Shown here piece by piece: positions 19,425 to 27,423 of a DNA stretch of 64,000 nucleotides. The notes below the pieces were generated by a model. That model was not told where the DNA came from, searched no databases, and was given only the letters and a program-made list of their open reading frames with translations. Position numbers and translations under genes: made by a program. The DNA is from Acidobacteriota bacterium. GTDB taxonomy: Bacteria; Acidobacteriota; Terriglobia; Terriglobales; Acidobacteriaceae. The DNA lies in contig JAJXYY010000030.1 in NCBI GenBank assembly GCA_021780315.1, positions 1 through 64,000 of the forward strand, in the 5' to 3' direction. Position 1 is the first letter of the stretch. Every line of letters starts with the position of its first letter.

Positions 19425-20201
19425 CTACTGATTCACGCCGCTCGCCAGAAATCCTCCATCCACCACCAGTATCTCCCCAGTCACAAACGCCGAAGCATCA
19501 CTCGCCAGGAAAATCGCCGATCCCACCAGCTCCTCCGTCTTGCCAAACCGACCCATCGGAGTCCGCATTAACAACTCCTTGCCGCGCTCGCTTTCATCCA
19601 GCAACTTCTGGTTCAACGCCGTCCGGAATACCCCCGGGGCAATCGCATTCACCGTCACCCCCTGCGAACTCCACTCCACCGCCAGCGACTTCGTCAGCGC
19701 TCCCACAGCAGCTTTACTCGCCGCGTAAGCCGTCACTTCTTTCAAGCTCACAAACGTATTCAACGAAGCGATATTGATAATCCGTCCATAGCCACGCTCC
19801 AGCATGTGACGCCCAAAGATCTGGCACGCCCGCAGCGTCCCCGTCACGTTCGTGTCCATAATGTCGTCCCACACGTCTTCCGGAAAATCCACCGTCGGCG
19901 CACGCTTGATCTTGCCCGCGCAGTTGATCAAAATATCTACCTTGCCGAAGGCCTTCAGCGTCCCCTCCAACAAAGCCTCCAACGACCCACGGTCGCCCAC
20001 ATCCGACGTCAGCCGCAGCGACTTCCGGCCCTTGGCCTCAATCGCCGTCGCCGCCTCATCCACCTGCTCCGCACGGCGCGAACTCGCCACCACATCGGCT
20101 CCGGCCTCCGCCAGACCAATCGCCATCGCCAGCCCAATTCCAGACGTCCCACCCACAACAACTGCCGTCTTGCCGCTCAGATCAAACAACGGATGCCCCA
20201 T
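19425..20201 (-). CDS. SDR oxidoreductase, candidate fructuronate/ketogluconate reductase
   Basis: Classical short-chain dehydrogenase of 258 residues: NAD(P) motif 'GGTSGIGLA' near residue 18, 'NCAGK', catalytic Ser in 'IASLN', and 'YAASK' for Tyr and Lys. Closest families are gluconate 5-dehydrogenase and KduD (2-dehydro-3-deoxygluconate 5-dehydrogenase). In this operon (uxaE-gntK-SDR, gaps of 21 and 11 bases) a fructuronate-to-mannonate reductase would complete a route to gluconate, because no UxuB-type enzyme is in the window. That assignment is inference from context; 5-ketogluconate reduction is the main alternative. Confidence 0.85.
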   Translation of the reverse strand: MGHPLFDLSGKTAVVVGGTSGIGLAMAIGLAEAGADVVASSRRAEQVDEAATAIEAKGRKSLRLTSDVGDRGSLEALLEGTLKAFGKVDILINCAGKIKRAPTVDFPEDVWDDIMDTNVTGTLRACQIFGRHMLERGYGRIINIASLNTFVSLKEVTAYAASKAAVGALTKSLAVEWSSQGVTVNAIAPGVFRTALNQKLLDESERGKELLMRTPMGRFGKTEELVGSAIFLASDASAFVTGEILVVDGGFLASGVNQ

Positions 20202-20212
20202 CGAAAATCCCT

Positions 20213-20743
20213 CTATTCCTTCGTAGTCTTTTCTTGCTTGGACGATTTGCCAGCAGGAAGTTGCGCCAGTATCTCGCGCACAACCTCCTCCGGGCTACGG
20301 TCATTTACTATACGCAATGCATCTACCGGTCGTTCCAATGTAGCCAACTGGCTGTCCAGCAGCTTCCCCGTCATGAACTCATGCTGCCGTGCAGCCAACC
20401 GCTCCGCAATCAACTCCCGCGAACCATCCAGCAGCACGAAATCCACCGCTCCCGCTGGCATCCCAGACGACAGCGTGGCACGGTACTTCTCCTTCAGCGC
20501 GGAGCACGCCAGCACCCCACCGCTCCCCGCCTCGTACCACCCCCGCATCAGCCGGTTCAACTCCTCCAGCCATGGCTGCCGGTCATCGTCATTCAACGCC
20601 TCACCGGCAGCCATCTTCTGCTTGTTCGACACGGGGTGATAGTCGTCCGCATCCGCAAAGACGCATCCGGTCCGCTCTGCCAGCAGCGTCCCAATCGTCG
20701 TCTTCCCAGACCCACTCACGCCCATCAATACAACAATCATCAC
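20213..20743 (-). CDS. gntK: Gluconokinase (GntK)
   Basis: ATP-dependent phosphorylation of D-gluconate to 6-phosphogluconate. 176 residues with Walker A 'GVSGSGKTT' right after the start, and family motifs 'DADDYHPVSNKQKM', 'LNDDDRQPWL' and 'VLACSALKEKYR'. The lysine-rich tail 'SSKQEKTTKE' is a small extension. Second gene of the uxaE operon; its presence next to hexuronate genes implies that gluconate is formed inside the cell from uronates. Confidence 0.93.
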   Translation of the reverse strand: MMIVVLMGVSGSGKTTIGTLLAERTGCVFADADDYHPVSNKQKMAAGEALNDDDRQPWLEELNRLMRGWYEAGSGGVLACSALKEKYRATLSSGMPAGAVDFVLLDGSRELIAERLAARQHEFMTGKLLDSQLATLERPVDALRIVNDRSPEEVVREILAQLPAGKSSKQEKTTKE

Positions 20744-20764
20744 GCTGACCCTTACCTGTTCTCG

Positions 20765-22027
20765 TTACAGTCCCAGAAACACTGGCTTGATGTGCCGCTC
20801 AAACAGGTTCGTCGTCACGTTCTTCGCCACAATTGCCTCATTCGCTTCCAGTGCCTTCAGATACCGGTCGCCCATCTTGGCCGCCACCTTGAACCCAACA
20901 TGCAGCAACTGCCGGAAGCTCGAGTTGTACGCCGCATTGCTCTGTACATGACGCAGCGCCGACGTGTACTGCTCGCTCGTCCAGCCATTCACCTCAGCCG
21001 GTGTCGGCAGCTTCGTAGGATCGATATCGATCACCGTCGCATACGGCGCGCACAACTCCTCCGCATGCGCAAACGCCTCCGCGTAAACCTCCTTGGCAAT
21101 CTCCAGTCCCGAGCCACCGGCCTCTGCCAAACCAATCAACTCTTCCAGCCACGTCGTCCCGGCCGTCTTCACATGCACGCCCACATCAAATCGCTTCACC
21201 GCATCGTGAATCGCCTTGTAGATCGAAAACTTGTCCGACCCCGAGTGAACGCTCAGCTTCAAATTATCCGGCAACCCGTACGTCTTGATCGCAAATGCAA
21301 TCGCCGCCAGGTCTTCGTTGAACTCCTTCGTAAACTGCGCTACATCCCCCACATAGTCCACGCCCTTGTTGAAACGGCCCGTAAACTTCGGCGCAATCGT
21401 CTGGATCGGAATCTTCTCATCCGCAATCGCCGCCAGAATAATCAGCAACTCCACCGGCGTCTGCGGCGCATCCGTCTCGTCCATCGAAACCTCAGGCACA
21501 AACTTCCCAACGCCCTTCTTCTCCACCAACAGTCGGTAGATCTCGCCCGCATGCTGCACCGCAGCCAGAAACTTGTTCGCCACCCCACGCACAAACGCCG
21601 CATCCGTCTGGAATGGCGCATCAATGTGCGGTATCGTCACCGTGCCCACCAACTCCGGATGACGAGCCACAAATGCATCCACATCGCTCTCCTTCGCCGG
21701 CTTGCCAATCAGGTCAGCCACATCCAGCGTAAAGAAGTCGCATGGCTCCAGAAAACGTCCCACTGTATTCAAATTGATGTGGTCCGCATCCAGAAAATAA
21801 GGTTTCGTCCAGCCCAAAGCCTTCACAGCGGCATCCGCCGCAACCCGCGTCATGCTCGGCTCAGAACCGATAATCATGTGCTCGCGGTTGGACTTGTTCC
21901 ACACCGGTACGACCTCAACACCGGCATCTGCCGCCATCACACATGCTGCCAACTGCGCCTTCGCCTGATGCGCAAAACGATCCCCTACGCCAACGGAATA
22001 CTTCGGTAGCCTCAATCCATCACTCAT
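20765..22027 (-). CDS. uxaE: Tagaturonate epimerase UxaE
   Basis: 420 residues matching the tagaturonate/fructuronate C3/C5-epimerase family (UxaE, characterised in Thermotoga maritima). Features include 'FLDADHINLNTVGRFL', a set of His and acidic residues expected for a metal-dependent epimerase, and 'SVHSGSDKFSIY'. It converts D-tagaturonate, the UxaC product of galacturonate, into D-fructuronate, bypassing the altronate branch. First gene of a three-gene leftward operon; a UxuR-like inverted repeat lies 27 bases upstream. Confidence 0.88.
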   Translation of the reverse strand: MSDGLRLPKYSVGVGDRFAHQAKAQLAACVMAADAGVEVVPVWNKSNREHMIIGSEPSMTRVAADAAVKALGWTKPYFLDADHINLNTVGRFLEPCDFFTLDVADLIGKPAKESDVDAFVARHPELVGTVTIPHIDAPFQTDAAFVRGVANKFLAAVQHAGEIYRLLVEKKGVGKFVPEVSMDETDAPQTPVELLIILAAIADEKIPIQTIAPKFTGRFNKGVDYVGDVAQFTKEFNEDLAAIAFAIKTYGLPDNLKLSVHSGSDKFSIYKAIHDAVKRFDVGVHVKTAGTTWLEELIGLAEAGGSGLEIAKEVYAEAFAHAEELCAPYATVIDIDPTKLPTPAEVNGWTSEQYTSALRHVQSNAAYNSSFRQLLHVGFKVAAKMGDRYLKALEANEAIVAKNVTTNLFERHIKPVFLGL

Positions 22028-22053
22028 CGAATTTCATTCTCCATCTCAAGTCT

Positions 22054-22070
22054 AATTGGTCGAACCAATT
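22054..22070. promoter_or_regulatory. Inverted repeat AATTGGT-CGA-ACCAATT, candidate hexuronate operator
   Basis: Perfect 7+7 inverted repeat 27 bases upstream of uxaE. E. coli UxuR/ExuR (GntR family, FadR subgroup) sites are AATTGGT-AT-ACCAATT, so the half-sites match exactly and only the spacer differs (3 versus 2). No GntR gene is in the window. Confidence 0.65.
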
Positions 22071-22215
22071 CCAGCCGTCCAAGCATACCGACTCTCCCCC
22101 ATAATCCGCAAATTAAATGCAACAAACATCCTCAGCCCCTCGCCCAGACCAAGTACCTGCTCCTGCACTTGCCTCTTAACCCTGCACTCGCACTAGCCTT
22201 TGCCTGTTTCTAGTT

Positions 22216-22249
22216 GTCATCCTTCGCGCAGCGGAGGACCTGCTGTTGC
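22216..22249. repeat. Family B hairpin repeat, copy 1
   Basis: GTCATCCTTCGCGCAGCGGAGGACCTGC..., with stem TCCT-t-CGC / GCG-g-AGGA. It lies in the 319-base gap between larA-like and uxaE genes. The rest of that gap is CTTGC-rich low-complexity DNA (22110-22290) with no gene. Confidence 0.75.
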
Positions 22250-22293
22250 ACTTGTTCTTGTACTGGCATTCGCCTTTGCTTGTTTTTTTAGTG

Positions 22294-22328
22294 GTCATCC
22301 TTCGCGTAGCGGAGGACCTGCTGTTGCA
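22294..22328. repeat. Family B hairpin repeat, copy 2
   Basis: Second copy 78 bases from the first, differing by one base in the loop (CGCGTAGCG). Same following sequence CCTGCTGTTGCACTTGTTC, so the repeated unit extends beyond the hairpin. Confidence 0.75.
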
Positions 22329-22346
22329 CTTGTTCCACACCGCCCC

Positions 22347-23621
22347 CTACCCCTTGAACCGCCCCTCATACGCCCACAATCCCAGCCCAGGATTCGAGAT
22401 GAAAAATATCTCTTCCCCATCCACCACATTCCACCCATCCTGCAGCTTCGTCACGTCGTACTTTGCCGAGTACTCCGCCAGATCCCCATACTCAAAATGC
22501 GCCGCTTCAATCTCCTCCCGCGTCAAATGCCCCGGGCAGTACCGAATCGTAAACCGCCCCTCGCTCGACCCATGAATCAGGTGCGCCGCCGCACTCAAAT
22601 TCCCCGCCAGCTCCGGATCGTCCTTTACCGCCTCCAGTGTCGCCGGCGTCCCGCAGTACCCATACTTCCGAATCAGCGTATCGATCGCCCCATCCTCGCC
22701 AAACTCATGCACCCCCGGAGCCAGCACAATCAACTCCGCCCCATCCGCCAACGCCATCCGCGTCCGGTACACACTCTTATTCCCCAGCCACGTACTCCGA
22801 AACTCATGCGGATCAAGAAACACTACGGCCTTCTTGATCTCCCGGTCCATCATCAGAAAGTTCACCTTCAGGCTCAGCGCCGCCGCCTTCTCGAAGCACT
22901 CCGCGTCATCCCCCACATACATCCCGCGAATCACCAGCTTGCCCGCGGCATTCTTTCCCACCACCGTCTGCACGTACACAATCGGCATCCCCTTGGCAAA
23001 GTGCTCACTCGCATAGTTCAGCACCCGCCGCACCGGAGTCTCCGCCCGCCCCATCATTCGCTCCATCCCATACACCGCACCCAGAAAATGCGAGCGATGA
23101 ATCCCCATCACTCCACCCGTACCCACAAAAATATTCTTGTTCCCATTCGCCATCCCCACCACTTCATGCGGAACCACCTGCCCAATCGACAGAATCAGAT
23201 CATGCCCGCCATCCCGCAGCAGCTTGTTCACCTGCGCCGGCCACGTGTAGTCCAGCTTCCCCTCGCTCACCTCGTACATGAACTCGCTCGGCACCTCTCC
23301 CAGCGTCACAATATCGTTCCGCCAGTCATGCACCCGGAACAACCCTCGCGGAGTCTTCCCAAACATCGTGGCAATCTCATGGTCGGTCATCGCCTTGTGC
23401 GTTCCCAGCGCAGGCAGCACATCCACCAGCTTCTCCCCGTAGTACTCCCACGCCAACTCCGTCAGCATCCCGCTCTGCGAGTGCATCCGCGTAAAGTCCG
23501 GCGGAACCACCAGCACTCGCTTCCGTTCCCCAATCATCTCCAGCGCGGTAAACAAATTCGCCCGCACCTCCGCGGGCGACATCTCGGTACTAGGCGATCC
23601 AGCTGCAAAATATAAGCTCAT
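22347..23621 (-). CDS. LarA-family nickel-pincer racemase/epimerase, candidate hexonate C2 epimerase
   Basis: Homologue of lactate racemase LarA (DUF2088), 424 residues. Active-site residues can be placed: Asp42 and Arg45 ('PPDFTR'), His75 ('LGTH'), His152 and Lys162 ('PHEVVGMANGNK', exactly 10 apart as in His174/Lys184 of L. plantarum LarA) and His178 (16 after the Lys, as His200). Lys162 would hold the nickel-pincer cofactor. LarA homologues include malate, phenyllactate and gluconate epimerases. Flanking uxaE, gntK, SDR and uxaC genes argue for mannonate/gluconate C2 epimerisation. larE, larC and larB are 4.5-7.5 kb away. Family assignment is strong; substrate is inferred. Confidence 0.85.
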   Translation of the reverse strand: MSLYFAAGSPSTEMSPAEVRANLFTALEMIGERKRVLVVPPDFTRMHSQSGMLTELAWEYYGEKLVDVLPALGTHKAMTDHEIATMFGKTPRGLFRVHDWRNDIVTLGEVPSEFMYEVSEGKLDYTWPAQVNKLLRDGGHDLILSIGQVVPHEVVGMANGNKNIFVGTGGVMGIHRSHFLGAVYGMERMMGRAETPVRRVLNYASEHFAKGMPIVYVQTVVGKNAAGKLVIRGMYVGDDAECFEKAAALSLKVNFLMMDREIKKAVVFLDPHEFRSTWLGNKSVYRTRMALADGAELIVLAPGVHEFGEDGAIDTLIRKYGYCGTPATLEAVKDDPELAGNLSAAAHLIHGSSEGRFTIRYCPGHLTREEIEAAHFEYGDLAEYSAKYDVTKLQDGWNVVDGEEIFFISNPGLGLWAYEGRFKG

Positions 23622-23649
23622 AGGCCGTCCATTTTACCCCTTCTAGCCA

Positions 23650-23664
23650 AATGGTAGTACCGCA
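23650..23664. promoter_or_regulatory. Weak UxuR-like site upstream of the LarA homologue
   Basis: AATGGTAGTACCGCA shares the core TGGTnGnACC with the uxaE operator (9 of 15 positions). It lies about 30 bases before the LarA-homologue start, in a 308-base divergent gap shared with the S53 peptidase gene. Suggestive only. Confidence 0.35.
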
Positions 23665-23929
23665 CCAACCATCGATCCAACATCTCCATCCAGCACCGCC
23701 TTTTGCTATCCCATCAAATTCACCCATCACAAATCTAGCCACCCGCAACGTCACGTGCTAGCATCCCGCAATACCACATAGGTTGTACCCGCCTCACCTC
23801 TGCACTTCTTCGTACTCCTTCTCTCGCACTCTGGGTCTGCAGTCACCGGCTACCTCGCTCGTCATCCGCGACGCGAATCACCACTCGCGCCCAGTCCTCC
23901 TCCAACTGCGCCACCTTATCGAGGCTTCC

Positions 23930-25768
23930 ATGAAGATCACCCTCCGTCTCGTCCTTGCCGCCCTGGCCATCTGCTTCCTCTCTCTGCCCGCCAGCACGCT
24001 CTTCGCAGCCGAAAAGGCCGAAGTCCAGGACCGCACCGCCGCCTCCCAGACCGTCACCTTCGACGTCTACCTCCCCCTCCAGCATCACGACCAGCTTGAA
24101 GATCTCCTCAACTCCCTCCACAACCCCGACTCTCCCAGCTATCACAAATGGCTCACCCCGGCTGAGTTCAACGCCCGCTTCGCCGCCACCGCCGACACTG
24201 TCTCGACTATCCAGCAGCAGCTCTCCTCCTACGGACTCAACGTCGCCGTCCTCTCCCCTCACCAACTCCATGTCACCGGCCCCGCGGCCTCCGTCGAACA
24301 CGCGCTTGGAACCGTCCTCAAAAATGCCACCTACCCCAGCGGTAAAAAAACTATCGTTGCCACCCAGTCCCTCACCCCCGTCTCCTCGCTCGCCCAGGCC
24401 AACGCAGTCGTCACCGGACTCTCCGGCATGATCCGCATGCGCGCCCACTCCCAGCGGCTCGCCCAGCCTTCCAACCGCTACACCTCCGGTGGACCCTACT
24501 GGTTCGACGATCTCAAGCAGGCCTACAGCTACCCCAGCTATCAGGAGCTCAACGGCAAAGGCGTCACCATCGGAATCCTCATGGCCGGAGACTTCAACCC
24601 AGCCGACATGGACCTCTACTTCGGCCACGAAAAGCTGGCCACGCCCCACTACACTTCCATCCCCGTAAACGGAGGCTCCCCCTTCGATCCCAATGGCTCC
24701 TTTGAGACCCACCTCGACCTACAGCAGTCCGGCGGTATGGCTCCCAAGGCCGACGTCGTCCTCTACAACCTCCCCGACCTCAGCGACACCAACATCATGG
24801 CCGGTCTCACCCAGATCCTCAATGATAACCGCGCCGACGTCGTCAGCATGTCCTTCGGTGGACCGGAAATCTTCTACACCGCGGCCTTCAACGGTGGCAT
24901 CGACTACACCTACATCCTCCAGCAGTACGACGATCTCTTCGCCCAGGGCAACGCCCAGGGAATCACCTTCATCGCATCCTCCGGCGACTCCGGCGGCCTC
25001 GCCGCTGTTCCCCTCGCCTGCTTTGATCCCACCGCCACCGCCACCTGTGGCAGCGCCATCGCCTCCGTCGAGTCCCCAGCCTCCTCACCCCACGTCACCG
25101 CCGTTGGCGGCACCAACCTCGTCACCACCTACACCGGAATCCCCGGCGACCTCAACTCCACCTACATCCGCGAGCAAGCCTTCGCCGATCCCCTCGCTGG
25201 AGACATCTTCTACGGAACTCCAGCCACAGGCAGCGTCTGGGGGTCAGGTGGTGGTGACAGCATCGTCTACAGAAAGCCCCACTATCAGCGCTACGTCCAC
25301 ACCGGCAACGAGCACTTCCGCACCGTGCCCGACGTAGCCCTCCACATGGGTGGATGCCCCAACGGTGCCATCTCCTGTAGCCCCGACGATAGCGCAGACA
25401 TCGACGTCATCGGCGGCGCAGCCTACGGGGTCATCGGTACCAGCGCCTCCGCACCGGACTTCGCTGGCCTCACCGCACTCACCATCCAACGCTTCCACTC
25501 CCGCCTCGGCAACGAGAACTACTACATCTACGCCCTCGCCGCCTCCGAACAAAATCGTGGCGACGACCGCGAAGATGACCACAGCGATCGCCGCCGTCCC
25601 TCATCCCTCGTCTTCCGCACCGGCATCCCAGGATTCAACGGCGTCTTCTCCACCACCCCCCGCGGCTACAACCGTGTCCTCGGCAACGGAACCGTCAACG
25701 GCGTCAACTTCCTCCTCGCCCCCGAGATTCCCGTCGCTGGCACCCCACAAACCCCCAGCAACCCATAA
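23930..25768 (+). CDS. S53 family pro-kumamolisin serine-carboxyl peptidase
   Basis: Secreted acid-active endopeptidase (sedolisin family), 612 residues. Signal peptide ends near 'LFAAEK'. An N-terminal pro-kumamolisin activation domain follows (about 30-175, 'LLNSLHNPDSPSYHKWLTP'). The catalytic domain has Glu and Asp spaced by four in 'FETHLDLQ', oxyanion Asp expected later, and nucleophile Ser in 'GTSASAPDF'. ATG at 23930 with GAGG upstream; the longer track start adds no signal-like sequence. Typical of acidophilic soil Acidobacteria, degrading protein outside the cell. No functional tie to the flanking uronate genes is evident. Confidence 0.88.
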   Translation: MKITLRLVLAALAICFLSLPASTLFAAEKAEVQDRTAASQTVTFDVYLPLQHHDQLEDLLNSLHNPDSPSYHKWLTPAEFNARFAATADTVSTIQQQLSSYGLNVAVLSPHQLHVTGPAASVEHALGTVLKNATYPSGKKTIVATQSLTPVSSLAQANAVVTGLSGMIRMRAHSQRLAQPSNRYTSGGPYWFDDLKQAYSYPSYQELNGKGVTIGILMAGDFNPADMDLYFGHEKLATPHYTSIPVNGGSPFDPNGSFETHLDLQQSGGMAPKADVVLYNLPDLSDTNIMAGLTQILNDNRADVVSMSFGGPEIFYTAAFNGGIDYTYILQQYDDLFAQGNAQGITFIASSGDSGGLAAVPLACFDPTATATCGSAIASVESPASSPHVTAVGGTNLVTTYTGIPGDLNSTYIREQAFADPLAGDIFYGTPATGSVWGSGGGDSIVYRKPHYQRYVHTGNEHFRTVPDVALHMGGCPNGAISCSPDDSADIDVIGGAAYGVIGTSASAPDFAGLTALTIQRFHSRLGNENYYIYALAASEQNRGDDREDDHSDRRRPSSLVFRTGIPGFNGVFSTTPRGYNRVLGNGTVNGVNFLLAPEIPVAGTPQTPSNP

Positions 25769-25781
25769 CCCAAAACTCCAA

Positions 25782-25823
25782 CAAAAAGCGGGAGCAGACC
25801 GAACCATCCGGTCTGCTCCCGCT
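25782..25823 (-). terminator. Strong terminator after uxaC
   Basis: Perfect 15-bp stem (25787-25801 with 25809-25823), 7-base loop, followed on the minus strand by TTTTTG. It sits between convergent uxaC and S53 peptidase genes and may stop both, though only the minus strand has a T-run. Confidence 0.85.
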
Positions 25824-25840
25824 TGCTTCTCGCTCACGCC

Positions 25841-27247
25841 CTACAGCTTGTAAGCTTTCTTCACCAGACCCACCGTCAGGTCCTTCACCACTTCGAACGC
25901 CTCTGCCTCATCCAGCCGGTGCTCGGCCACCAGCCGTCCCAGAAACGCGCAATCAATCCTACGTGCCACATCATGCCGCGACGGTATTGAGAGGAACGCC
26001 CGCGTATCGTCGTTGAACCCCACCGTGTTGTAGAACCCAGCCGTCTCTGTCGCCGTCTCCCGAAACCGCATCATCCCCTCTGGAGAGTCGTGGAACCACC
26101 AAGGCGGACCCAGCTTCAGCGCCGGATAGTGCCCCGCCAGCGGTGCCAGCTCCCGCGAGAACACCGTCTCATCCAGAGTAAACAGGATGAACGTCAGCCG
26201 CGAGTCGTTCCCATACTTGTTCAGCAACGGACGTAGATTCCGCACATACTCCGTCGGCGAAGGCATATCCGCGCCCTTGTCACGCCCAAACTTCTCATAC
26301 ACCTTCAAGTTGTGGTTCCGAACGCTCCCCGGATGCAACTGCATCGTCAGACCGTCCTCTACGCTCATCCCCGCCATCTCCGTCAGCATCTGCGCCTGGA
26401 ACAACTCCTGCTCCGCCGCCGTCGAACTACCCGATAGTATCCGCTGGTACAACGCCTCCGCCGCACCCGCATCCAGGTCCGCCGTCCGCGCCGTCAAATG
26501 TCCATGGTCCGTCGCCGTCGCACCCAGCTTCTTGAAGAACGCACGCCGGTTCCGCAGCGCATTCAGATACCCCCTGTAGCTACCAACATCCTCTCCGGAC
26601 ATCGCCCCCAGTTTCGCAATGTTATCCAGAAATCCCGCATACTCCGCATCAATCACCGCATCCGGACGAAACGTCGGCACCACCCGTCCCTTCCAGCCGG
26701 AATCCCGGATCTCCTGGTGATACTCCAGCGTATCCAGCGGCGAATCCGTCGTCGCCAGAACCTCAATATTGAACTTCTCGAACAGCGCCCGCGGACGAAA
26801 CTCCGGCGTCCCCAGCTTCTGCGCAATCAAATCGTAGTAAGCATCCGCATTCTCAGGCGACAGCCGCTCCGTCAACCCAAACTGGTTCTCAAACGTATAG
26901 TCCAGCCACAGCCGCGTAGGCGTCCCGCGAAACAGATAATAGTGCTTCGCAAAGATCCGCCACACCTCCCGCGGATCGGCCTGCTCCTTCCCATCCACCT
27001 GCGGAATCCCCAGAGACTCCAGCGAAACTCCCTGCGAATACAGCATCCGGAAGATGTAATGATCCGGCTGAATCAGCAACGCCGCAGGATTAGGAAACGC
27101 CGCATTCTCCGCAAACCACCGTGGGTCCGTATGTCCGTGCGGCGAGATGATCGGCAGGTCCTTCACCACCGCATACAGCTTCACAGCCACGGCACGCGCC
27201 GCACCTTCAACAGGAAATAAACGCTTCGCATCCAACATCGTCGTCAC
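25841..27247 (-). CDS. uxaC: Uronate isomerase UxaC
   Basis: 468 residues of the glucuronate/galacturonate isomerase family (amidohydrolase fold). Metal-ligand region 'ISPHGHTDPRWF' near the N-terminus, plus family motifs 'RLWLDYTFENQFG', 'ATTDSPLDTLEYH' and 'PSRHDVARRIDC'. Converts D-galacturonate to D-tagaturonate and D-glucuronate to D-fructuronate, the first intracellular step of hexuronate breakdown. Its products feed UxaE. A UxuR-like inverted repeat lies 60 bases upstream. Confidence 0.95.
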   Translation of the reverse strand: MTTMLDAKRLFPVEGAARAVAVKLYAVVKDLPIISPHGHTDPRWFAENAAFPNPAALLIQPDHYIFRMLYSQGVSLESLGIPQVDGKEQADPREVWRIFAKHYYLFRGTPTRLWLDYTFENQFGLTERLSPENADAYYDLIAQKLGTPEFRPRALFEKFNIEVLATTDSPLDTLEYHQEIRDSGWKGRVVPTFRPDAVIDAEYAGFLDNIAKLGAMSGEDVGSYRGYLNALRNRRAFFKKLGATATDHGHLTARTADLDAGAAEALYQRILSGSSTAAEQELFQAQMLTEMAGMSVEDGLTMQLHPGSVRNHNLKVYEKFGRDKGADMPSPTEYVRNLRPLLNKYGNDSRLTFILFTLDETVFSRELAPLAGHYPALKLGPPWWFHDSPEGMMRFRETATETAGFYNTVGFNDDTRAFLSIPSRHDVARRIDCAFLGRLVAEHRLDEAEAFEVVKDLTVGLVKKAYKL

Positions 27248-27306
27248 TCACCCTTCTTCACATTCAAGTCGCGTTCACGAACGCCAGCCTTAGCAGCCTA
27301 TCAAAA

Positions 27307-27321
27307 ATTGGACGGACCACG
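27307..27321. promoter_or_regulatory. UxuR-like site upstream of uxaC
   Basis: ATTGGACGGACCACG agrees with the central 15 bases of the uxaE operator at 11 positions (ATTGG.CG.ACCA). It is 60 bases before the uxaC start. With the uxaE site it supports shared control by a GntR-type hexuronate regulator encoded elsewhere. Confidence 0.45.
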
Positions 27322-27370
27322 CTCAAAACTCCGCAAATCCCCAAAAAACATTGCCGGTCAACTCCCCCTC

Positions 27371-27401
27371 CAAAGAAAAAGGGCACCCGCCAGGGGTGCC
27401 C
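27371..27401 (-). terminator. Terminator after the porin gene
   Basis: Stem GGGCACCC/GGGTGCCC, 5-base loop, then TTTTTCTTT on the minus strand, 22 bases after the porin stop codon. The right arm is 'GGGTGCCCCAT', the family A repeat motif, so a repeat may have been recruited as terminator. Confidence 0.8.
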
Positions 27402-27423
27402 CATCTCAGTCTTGCAGTACAGC

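Noticed and set aside
20234-22009. 591-codon + strand ORF
   Set aside because: Antisense to gntK and uxaE, low-complexity Arg/His/Leu composition; shadow.
23783-23929. Extended N-terminus of the S53 peptidase
   Set aside because: The signal peptide begins at ATG 23930 with GAGG; the upstream extension is not signal-like.
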